Assembly: GCA_900540235.1 (NCBI GenBank)
Contig: UQEY01000010.1
Span: 1-47,524 of the forward strand
DNA length: 47,524 nt
Direction of reading: 5' to 3'
Source of the DNA: an uncultured Eubacteriales bacterium
Lineage (GTDB): Bacteria > Bacillota > Clostridia > Oscillospirales > Acutalibacteraceae
A program made the position numbers and the translations under genes. Below are positions 1 to 5,228 of the stretch, one piece after another. Below the pieces are notes generated by a model. The model had not been told where the DNA came from. It worked only from the letters and a program-made list of their open reading frames with translations, and made no database searches. The first letter of the stretch is position 1. The number at the start of each line of letters is the position of its first letter.

Positions 1-49
1 CAACGCCCGAAAATCATACCCCTTTATCCTGCTTTAAAATCGACGGCTT

Positions 50-135
50 GAAATCTGCTTCAAAATCGACTCAAAAGAGCCGAAATTTCATTCAAAACTG
101 CATCAAAAATCAATTCAAAAAACTCAAAAGAAAAA
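50..135. other. Helically phased A-tracts (possible curved DNA)
   Basis: Runs of three to six A residues recur with centres near 52, 63, 74, 84, 95, 106, 119 and 127-133, so the spacing is about 10-11 bp, one DNA turn. Several copies share the core TCAAAA. Phased A-tracts of this kind are known to give intrinsic curvature. I see no convincing gene here: a short plus-strand open frame (48-260) has no ribosome binding site and looks accidental. Curvature is inferred from spacing only. Confidence 0.4.
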
Positions 136-156
136 CCGCTGTTTTTTTCGATTTTA

Positions 157-208
157 GGCTTTTAGATTATTTGTCATCAACTCTTACAGTGGGGTACACT
201 ATATTTGA
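157..208. repeat. Repeat copy A of a dispersed 52-bp motif
   Basis: This 52-bp stretch aligns without gaps to 2548-2599 (copy B) with about 41 identical positions, including the blocks TTATTTGTCA and AGTGGGGT. A shorter, partly matching copy C lies at 4411-4440. Copy A ends exactly at the 3' end of the decayed winged-helix gene on the minus strand, so the motif may be a downstream flank that travels with such mobile-element genes. Its identity as an element end or att-like site is not established. Confidence 0.55.
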
Positions 209-350
209 TGAACTGTGTAGATATTACTTTGCTGTGCGTTTTCAAAAAATCTTTGAGTGATATCTATGTAACCTTTTTCTTCGAGTGACTTGAGTGTGTT
301 TCTGCAAGTGGTCGGACACATATTACACTTCTTAGTATGCTTACAAAGCA
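199..350 (-). pseudogene. Remnant of a winged helix-turn-helix (replication-initiator type) protein
   Basis: Read on the minus strand, the last ~50 codons encode a recognisable winged-helix end: LCKHTKKCN, then NTLKSLEEKGYI, then ENAQQSNIYTV and a stop at 199-201. This resembles the C-terminal half of HTH_36-like domains found in plasmid and integrative-element replication proteins, where the pattern is 'TVxRxLKxLExxGYIxxxxRxxxNGxQSSNLYxL'. Part of the helix-turn-helix is missing after KKCN, and no sensible start or N-terminus exists upstream, where the ribosome binding site of the oppositely oriented gene at 366 sits. I read it as a truncated relic of a mobile element; family assignment is moderate. 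Confidence 0.5.
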
Positions 351-365
351 TGAGGAGGGATGTTA

Positions 366-815
366 TTGAAAACAACAGATGATAAAACAGAAATCGTATT
401 AGCACAATGGCAAACTTGTGTTGAAATGGCAAATTCAGTTAGTCAACGAAGAGATACGATGAACAACATTTTTGTAACATTGAATTTAGCTATTATAGCA
501 GCTGTTTCAATTAACTGGGACATAAAATCATTATTTATCCTTGCTGCAGGAATAGTTGTTTGTGTTATATGGTTATTATTCATTCACAATTACAAATTAC
601 TTAATGCAGAGAAATTCAATGTAATCAACGAAATTGAGAAGAAGTTACCTGTTAAGCCATTCAACGACGAATGGAAGAAATTAGAAAGAAATAAAAAATA
701 CAAAGATAGTACTAAATTGGAAAAAACGCTTCCAATAATATTTATTGTATTATATTTAATAGCAATAATCACTATCGTTGCTATTAAATTCCGTACACAA
801 GGAGGAACACAATGA
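366..815 (+). CDS. RipA-like three-TM membrane protein, partner of the TIR-like protein
   Basis: A 149-residue membrane protein. A soluble N-terminal segment (1-33) with QWQTCVEMANSVSQRRD is followed by a tight helical hairpin (TM about 34-50 and 54-74), a charged cytoplasmic linker (80-118) and a third TM helix (121-140). It resembles proteins named 'RipA family octameric membrane protein', a poorly characterised group; I assign this from memory of the N-terminal pattern. The TTG start at 366 is preferred over ATG at 360 because GAGGAGG at 352-358 then has normal spacing. The stop overlaps the next gene's start (ATGA at 812-815), so the two are translationally coupled and probably act together. 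By analogy with Thoeris and CBASS, a small oligomeric membrane protein next to a TIR-like protein suggests a membrane-disrupting or ligand-gated effector; this is inference. Confidence 0.7.
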   Translation: MKTTDDKTEIVLAQWQTCVEMANSVSQRRDTMNNIFVTLNLAIIAAVSINWDIKSLFILAAGIVVCVIWLLFIHNYKLLNAEKFNVINEIEKKLPVKPFNDEWKKLERNKKYKDSTKLEKTLPIIFIVLYLIAIITIVAIKFRTQGGTQ

Positions 816-1207
816 CTTACAATTTATTTATTAGCCACTCATGGACATATGGTGATGCATATGACAAATTAACGAATATGCTTAGAGCGAAGCCATATTT
901 TGATTATCGTGATTATTCTGTACCAAAGAACGATCCAATTCACAATGCTCCAAATACATATCAGCTAAAAGAAGCCATTAGAAGGCAAATGCAACCGGCG
1001 AGTTGTGTGCTTATAATGGCAGGTGTTTACTCTACATATAGCAAATGGATAAACATTGAAATTGAGCTTGCAAGATCAATGAACAAGAAAATAATTGCTA
1101 TTGAGCCATGGGGTTCTGAAAGAACATCTATTGTTGTTAAAAATGCTGCTGATAAAATCGTGAAATGGAATACGGATTCAATAGTTAGTGCGATTAGAGG
1201 CTATTAG
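812..1207 (+). CDS. ThsB-type TIR-like domain protein (MTH538/DUF1863 family)
   Basis: A 131-residue single-domain protein. It begins with the beta-strand YNLFISHSW typical of MTH538/DUF1863 TIR-like proteins, the family that includes ThsB of Thoeris defence. It has the second-strand VLIMAGVYS (66-74), the SKWINIEIELA helix (77-87, with Glu83 and Glu85 as candidate acidic active-site residues) and KKIIAIEPWG (92-101). ThsB proteins make a nucleotide signal from NAD after phage infection. The gene has a GGAGG site at 801-805 and overlaps the membrane-protein gene by 4 bp. No SIR2-STALD, macro-domain or caspase partner (the known Thoeris effectors) is seen in the window, so the membrane protein is the likely partner. 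Family call is firm; the defence role is inferred. Confidence 0.8.
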   Translation: MTYNLFISHSWTYGDAYDKLTNMLRAKPYFDYRDYSVPKNDPIHNAPNTYQLKEAIRRQMQPASCVLIMAGVYSTYSKWINIEIELARSMNKKIIAIEPWGSERTSIVVKNAADKIVKWNTDSIVSAIRGY

Positions 1208-1243
1208 TTTCTCTCCTACCGCCTCGGTACTTGAGCATAAGAA

Positions 1244-1283
1244 AACGACCACACAGGAGTATTCCTACTCTTGTATGGTCGTT
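1244..1283. terminator. Long hairpin after the TIR gene (bidirectional terminator-like)
   Basis: Two 18-base arms (1244-1261 and 1266-1283) pair at 16 positions around a 4-base loop. The right side runs into GTTATTGTTAAG and the left side is preceded by GAAAA, so it could stop transcription in either direction, though the U-tract is weak. It ends the TIR cassette and lies exactly where homology to HsdR begins. Confidence 0.6.
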
Positions 1284-2252
1284 ATTGTTAAGGATCAGCT
1301 TGAAGTTTTGGGACAGATGTTCCACAACTTTAACAGCAATGATTATTTTAATGGAACTCCAAAGGAACAGCTGAATTGTTTGAATAGAGCAGTTGAGTAT
1401 GTTCAGCTCTCTGAGGAATTAGAAACCAGATTTATGGCTGCTGTGAAGCGAATGAAACAGGCGTTTAATCTTTGCAGTTCCAGCGATAAAATTTCTGATC
1501 TCGATAAGGATTATATCCATTTCTATTGTGCTGTTCGCTCCATTCTCTTTAAGCTAACAAAGGGCGATGCACCTGATATTGCCCAGATGAATGCCCATGT
1601 AAGAGAAATGCTGGAAGGTGCGATTCAGTCCGATGGAATTGAAGAATTATTTGAAACCGGAAAGCATATATCGGTAGATATTTTTAGCGATGAATATATG
1701 GATAAGATAAATGCTATTCAGTTGCCGAATACGAAAATCAAGATACTTCAAAGACTTCTTTCTCAGGCGATTGACGAGTATAAGAAAGTTAATAAGATTA
1801 TGGGTGTGGAATTTGCTGACAGACTCAAGAAAGTTGTTGATGAGTATAATAACCGACGTCGTGATGAAGCGTATGCCAACGAAGTCCTTGATGATGTTGC
1901 GGAGCAGCTTGCACAGTTGTTGTCTGAGCTGAAAACAGAAAAAAACTCCTTCAAGAATATGGGAATAGATTATGAAGAAAAGGCTTTCTATGATATTTTG
2001 AAAGCAGTTTCCAAGAAATTTGAGTTTGAATATCCGGACGATAAAATGATTGAATTATCCAAGAGGATAAAGCTGATTGTTGACGATAAATCACGTTATA
2101 CCGATTGGTCTGCCCGTGATGATATTAAGGCAAACTTGCAAGTGGATTTGATATTGCTGCTTGATGAGTTCGGCTACCCGCCAGCAACCATTGATGATGT
2201 TTACAAGGAAGTTCTTGAGCAAGCAGAGAATTTCAAGAAGTATGCACAGTAA
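1276..2252 (+). pseudogene. hsdR: 5'-truncated hsdR: C-terminal domain of a type I restriction enzyme R subunit
   Basis: The reading frame encodes about 325 residues matching the C-terminal DUF3387-type domain of HsdR, with landmarks such as YFNGTPKEQLNCLNRAVEY, HFYCAVRSILFKL, YNNRR and FGYPPATIDDVYKEVLEQAENFKKYA up to the natural stop. Intact HsdR is around 1000 residues; the nuclease and the DEAD-box translocase domains are missing, and no hsdM or hsdS is present. The frame stays open upstream to 1188, but that part overlaps the TIR gene and a hairpin and shows no homology. No ribosome binding site precedes ATG 1276. I interpret it as the stump of a restriction gene interrupted or deleted when the neighbouring cassette arrived. 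The frame itself is undamaged, so decay may be recent. Confidence 0.8.
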
Positions 2253-2309
2253 AGAAAAACTATTTCAATTATGTTTTATGATAACTATAAATGAACATTT
2301 TTATTCATC

Positions 2310-2347
2310 AAAACAGATTTGCCCTGAAGTTTGGGCAAACCTGTTTT
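2310..2347 (+). terminator. Terminator after the hsdR remnant
   Basis: Arms 2310-2324 and 2333-2347 pair at 14 of 15 positions around an 8-base loop, with a GC core GCCC/GGGC and TTTT at the end of the right arm. It is the expected native terminator of the restriction gene. Confidence 0.75.
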
Positions 2348-2400
2348 GCTTCTGCTCATAAATTTGTTTAATAAGTTGAGTGCTTATACTAATCATTAAG

Positions 2401-2428
2401 TTGAATCTTAATCAAAAAATGTTATAAT
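2401..2428 (+). promoter_or_regulatory. Orphan sigma-A promoter
   Basis: TTGAAT (2401-2406), a 16-base spacer and TATAAT (2423-2428). It faces only a 19-codon open frame that ends before repeat B, so its original gene appears to be lost. Confidence 0.55.
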
Positions 2429-2472
2429 AAACACATAAATCTTATGAGAAATTTTAGTTTTAGAGGTGCAAT

Positions 2473-2532
2473 ATGGCACTTGAAAATATCGATAAAATGC
2501 CTAAAATAAGTTTCAAGGCTGAAGAATTATAA
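2473..2532 (+). pseudogene. 19-codon gene stub behind the orphan promoter
   Basis: ATG 2473 follows GAGGTG (2463-2468) with normal spacing, and encodes a 19-residue peptide ending KISFKAEEL before TAA at 2530-2532. Promoter, ribosome binding site and start are all in good order, but the frame stops 8 bp before repeat copy B. I read it as the 5' end of a gene whose remainder was lost; it could instead be a genuine small peptide. The family cannot be recognised. The rest of the gene-less stretch 2253-2848 holds two terminators and repeat B and nothing else that I can identify. Confidence 0.35.
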
Positions 2533-2540
2533 GATTCATA

Positions 2541-2599
2541 CCGAAAGGGCTTTACTATTATTTGTCACTGCCTTTTATAGTGGGGTGCATTATATTTGA
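2541..2599. repeat. Repeat copy B of the dispersed motif
   Basis: Positions 2548-2599 align gap-free with copy A (157-208). Positions 2541-2570 align with copy C (4411-4440) at about 24 of 30 positions, around the core TTACTATTATTTGT. B therefore joins the halves seen in A and C and is the most complete copy. It sits between the hsdR remnant/gene stub and the MATE gene. Confidence 0.55.
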
Positions 2600-2673
2600 G
2601 TTATGATACTTCTCAATTTTCAAGAGCATCAAAAAAGCATCAATTTTCAGCAAAAACTATAAAGACAAAAACG

Positions 2674-2707
2674 AACAGCACTTTCAAATCCTGAAAGTGC
2701 TGTTTTT
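2674..2707 (+). terminator. Strong perfect-stem terminator of an absent gene
   Basis: A perfect 13-bp stem (2674-2686 with 2692-2704), a 5-base loop and a TTTTT tail (2703-2707). No intact gene precedes it on the plus strand, so it is probably left from a lost gene. It lies 142 bp beyond the stop of the converging MATE gene and has A-rich sequence on its left, so it may also stop MATE transcripts. Confidence 0.75.
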
Positions 2708-2848
2708 ATGCGGAATTTTAGGGGGACTGTATTTTAACACGCGGCTTAACTGAAAGCGTGCTTTTCGCTCTGTTTTTGCCGAAGAGTTAACTCAATCTTT
2801 TATATTAATTTTGGAGCAAACCTGTTTTGCTGGATAAGATAAATATTT

Positions 2849-4183
2849 CTAAGCTAATACATCCTCGGGCCAAGATTTTCTTAGCGCCGCATAGGAAATT
2901 AAAAAGTTGGCAAGCCAGCCAGCCGGTACAGCAAGCCAAACAAAGGCAATACCGAAATGCGGTGCAAAAATCAATGCTACGGACAATCGAATTGCAAGGT
3001 TGACCATATTCGCAATTAGAAAAGGACGCATATTTCCAAGCCCACGAAGCACGCCGTCTGTTGCCATTTTTATGCCCATAAATATGAAAAAGTAGCCAAG
3101 CCATTTCATATAATCACCGGAAACTTGATATGCTAAAGTCGTTCCGTCTTTTCCTAAGAAAAGCGAAGAAATTTGAGTGTGCATTGTTTCGATGATTACA
3201 AATGCAAGAACGGCAAAGCATACATCCAACAGTAATGCGGCACGGTAACCTTTCTTAATGCGGCTGATTTTTCCGGCACCGAGATTTTGTGAAACAAAGG
3301 GTGACACAGCATTCCCGATAGATACAAATATCAGTGAAAAAACATTTTCAACTCTCATCGTTGCCGCATAGCCTGCGAGTGCCTGAGTGCCGAAAGGATT
3401 TACAACCGCTTGCACAATCATCATACCGATTGATACTGTTGATTGTTGAAGAACAGACGGAACAGCAATTTTTAGCATGGAACTCAGTTCTCTTTTGTCA
3501 AACCAAGAAAACGGGCTTGCGTATTTTCGCATACGATAAAGAAAAATCAATAGGGAAAGTACGGCAGAGATGCCCTGCGCAATAAGAGTGGCAAGAGCCG
3601 CACCAAATACACCGAGTTTAAGACCGCCTACCATCCAAAGGTCCATAATTATGTTCAAAACTGATGAAAATATTAAAAGCCATAACGGAATTTTCGATTC
3701 ACCGATGGAAGTAAACATAGTTGACAGAATATTATACATAAATAAAAACGGAAAGCCTGCAAAATAAATGCGCAAATACAGCACTGCTTCTTCCATTATA
3801 TCTGCCGGTGTTTGCAGTATGCTCATCATCCAATGAGAACTGCATAATCCAAACACACCGAGAAATATACTTAAAAGCAAAAAACTGATTAATGAAGTAG
3901 AAACGATTGTTTTCATTTTACCATAATTTTGAGCGCCAAAATAACGGCTGACCAGTACACCGGCGCCTACGCCTGCACCAAGTGCTATGCAAATAAAAAC
4001 ATTTGTTAGTGCAGCACAGGCTCCGACGGCTGCTAGTGCAGAAGAACCGACAAATTGGCCGACGATGATTGAATCAGCCATATTATATACTTGTTGAAAA
4101 AAGCTGCCTAAAATCATTGGCATTGCAAAAACAGTCAACGCCTTGAGTGGCGAATCTGTTATTAAATATTCGTCCTTTGTCAC
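2849..4183 (-). CDS. MATE family multidrug/cation antiporter
   Basis: A 444-residue integral membrane protein of the MATE (NorM/DinF-like) family with the usual length and about 12 TM helices. Its N-terminal motif PMILGSFFQQVYNMADSIIVGQFVG and internal GAGVGAGVLVSRYFGA are characteristic, and the second half repeats the fold from IAVPSVLQQSTVSIG onward. It would export toxic cations, drugs or metabolites using a sodium or proton gradient. I choose GTG 4183 because AGGAG lies 8 bases upstream (plus-strand 4192-4197); the frame extends to ATG 4246, but that start has no ribosome binding site. It is transcribed away from the TetR gene. The promoter (4351-4379) carries a palindromic operator and a structured leader, so expression is likely inducible. 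Substrate unknown. Confidence 0.9.
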   Translation of the reverse strand: MTKDEYLITDSPLKALTVFAMPMILGSFFQQVYNMADSIIVGQFVGSSALAAVGACAALTNVFICIALGAGVGAGVLVSRYFGAQNYGKMKTIVSTSLISFLLLSIFLGVFGLCSSHWMMSILQTPADIMEEAVLYLRIYFAGFPFLFMYNILSTMFTSIGESKIPLWLLIFSSVLNIIMDLWMVGGLKLGVFGAALATLIAQGISAVLSLLIFLYRMRKYASPFSWFDKRELSSMLKIAVPSVLQQSTVSIGMMIVQAVVNPFGTQALAGYAATMRVENVFSLIFVSIGNAVSPFVSQNLGAGKISRIKKGYRAALLLDVCFAVLAFVIIETMHTQISSLFLGKDGTTLAYQVSGDYMKWLGYFFIFMGIKMATDGVLRGLGNMRPFLIANMVNLAIRLSVALIFAPHFGIAFVWLAVPAGWLANFLISYAALRKSWPEDVLA

Positions 4184-4264
4184 TTTTATATTCTCCTGAA
4201 ATTTGATTGAGTTATTTTCTACTCCGTTTTCTGAAAATCGCATCACAAAACAATTATATGTTCA

Positions 4265-4313
4265 AAAAGCCAAACAAGATACAGATATCTCAGTCCGCAC
4301 CTGTTCGGCTTTT
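4265..4313 (-). promoter_or_regulatory. Structured RNA leader upstream of the MATE gene
   Basis: In the ~160-nt MATE leader, arms AAAAGCCGAACA and TGTTTGGCTTTT pair (one G-U), enclosing an inner AGATA/TATCT stem with a TCTG loop and an 11-nt one-sided bulge of GGTGCGGACTG. The stem ends in a run of five U residues, like an attenuator terminator. The compact bulged hairpin could be a terminator-type attenuator or a small ligand-binding leader; I do not recognise a known riboswitch. Confidence 0.4.
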
Positions 4314-4327
4314 GTTTTACTGAACAA

Positions 4328-4342
4328 TCGCTCACTGAGCGA
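4328..4342. promoter_or_regulatory. Palindromic operator at the MATE transcription start
   Basis: A 15-bp palindrome with half-site TCGCTCA/TGAGCGA around one central base. It lies directly downstream of the MATE -10 box, where a repressor would block initiation. Its size and symmetry fit a TetR/AcrR-type dimer; the TetR gene at 4538 is the obvious candidate, but the pairing is inferred. Confidence 0.55.
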
Positions 4343-4350
4343 ACATATGA

Positions 4351-4379
4351 AGTATAGCATTGTCAAAAATAATTGTCAA
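4351..4379 (-). promoter_or_regulatory. Consensus promoter of the MATE gene
   Basis: On the minus strand TTGACA (4374-4379), a 17-base spacer and TATACT (4351-4356). This is near-perfect sigma-A, consistent with a strong promoter held off by the operator at 4328-4342. Confidence 0.75.
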
Positions 4380-4410
4380 TGAGTTTTAATCATTAAATTA
4401 TAAATCATTA

Positions 4411-4440
4411 CAGAAATGGCATTACTATTATTTGTTACTC
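4411..4440. repeat. Repeat copy C of the dispersed motif
   Basis: Shares about 24 of 30 positions with 2541-2570, including TTACTATTATTTGT, but lacks the AGTGGGGT half seen in copies A and B. Copies B and C lie on either side of the MATE gene and its regulatory region. Confidence 0.45.
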
Positions 4441-4478
4441 ATTATTGCAGAGGGAAGTATTAATATCTAACATTTTTC

Positions 4479-4507
4479 TTGAAGATTCTATTTTATTATG
4501 TTAAACT
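4479..4507 (+). promoter_or_regulatory. Possible promoter of the TetR gene
   Basis: TTGAAG (4479-4484), 17 bases, TAAACT (4502-4507). The -10 is poor, so expression is expected to be low, as is usual for a repressor. Confidence 0.35.
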
Positions 4508-4537
4508 TAACTATATAAATAATACGGAGTGATGAGT

Positions 4538-5107
4538 ATGTCGCAGGTTACAAAAAGGGCGCTTGAGGCTTCGCTTAAAAATTTGCTTTTAAAGAAGTCG
4601 TTGAACAAGATAACCATAAATGATATTGCAGAAGACTGCGGAATAAACCGAATGACTTTTTACTATCATTTTCAGGATATTTATGACCTTATTGAGTGGG
4701 CGTGCCTTGAAGACGCAAAAAAGGCTATCGAAAACCAAAAAACACACGACACTTGGCAACAAGGACTTGTTTCGCTACTTTATGCCGTAAAGGAAAACAA
4801 GCCATTCATCGTCAATGTTTATAACTGCGTTGATAAGGCGCAAGTTGAAAAATATCTCAAACCGCTTGCAGACGACTTGCTTTTGGGTGTTGTTGAGGAA
4901 GAGTCTGTAAACATAAGCGTTCGTGAAGAGGACAAGAAATTCATTGCTCAAATTTATTCTTATTGCTTTGTCGGCATTATGCTTGATTGGGTTAAAGATG
5001 ATATGAAAGAAAAGCCTGAAGATTTGGTTGAAAGACTTGCACTCGTTTTAGACGGTGACATAAGCTCGGCTTTAAAACGCTTTAATTTATCAAAACCACA
5101 AGAATGA
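4538..5107 (+). CDS. TetR/AcrR family transcriptional regulator
   Basis: A 189-residue one-domain-plus-ligand-domain repressor. The N-terminal DNA-binding part is clear: ITINDIAEDCGINRMTFYYHFQDIYDL (about 26-51), the classic TetR helix-turn-helix. The C-terminal ligand domain (60-189) resembles the DhaS/TetR_C_8 subgroup, at low certainty. Of three in-frame starts (GTG 4529, ATG 4532, ATG 4538), 4538 is best placed behind GGAG at 4526-4529. It lies between a divergent MATE exporter with a palindrome at its start site and a downstream oleate hydratase gene, so it may control either or both. It has its own terminator, so oleate hydratase is read from a separate promoter. The effector may be a fatty acid or a toxic cation. 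Confidence 0.85.
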   Translation: MSQVTKRALEASLKNLLLKKSLNKITINDIAEDCGINRMTFYYHFQDIYDLIEWACLEDAKKAIENQKTHDTWQQGLVSLLYAVKENKPFIVNVYNCVDKAQVEKYLKPLADDLLLGVVEEESVNISVREEDKKFIAQIYSYCFVGIMLDWVKDDMKEKPEDLVERLALVLDGDISSALKRFNLSKPQE

Positions 5108-5127
5108 TTAAAAAAACTACAATTTTT

Positions 5128-5163
5128 GCACTGTGATAAAATTCTTATCACGGTGCTTTTTTT
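5128..5163 (+). terminator. Terminator of the TetR gene
   Basis: Twelve-base arms (5128-5139 and 5145-5156) with one G-U pair, a 5-base loop and seven T residues. Confidence 0.85.
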
Positions 5164-5168
5164 GATTA

Positions 5169-5197
5169 TTGTTAAAAATATTTGGATATAATATAAT
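5169..5197 (+). promoter_or_regulatory. Promoter of the oleate hydratase gene
   Basis: TTGTTA (5169-5174), 17 bases, TATAAT (5192-5197). The start at 5229 lies about 25 bases beyond the expected transcription start. I find no copy of the TCGCTCA palindrome here. Confidence 0.6.
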
Positions 5198-5228
5198 GAA
5201 ATTACAAAATAATTTAGGAGGTTTTGTT

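Noticed and set aside
48..260. Plus-strand open frame of 70 codons near the window start
   Set aside because: It has no ribosome binding site, runs through the phased A-tracts and repeat A, and has a composition typical of chance reading; the opposite strand shows a better (relic) coding signal.
2335..2831. 16-bp direct repeat (GCAAACCTGTTTTGCT) at 2335-2350 and 2816-2831
   Set aside because: The first copy is the right arm of the hsdR terminator and the second lies just past the MATE stop, where it could form a weak hairpin. At 481 bp apart and so A/T-rich, it gives no firm evidence of an attachment site.
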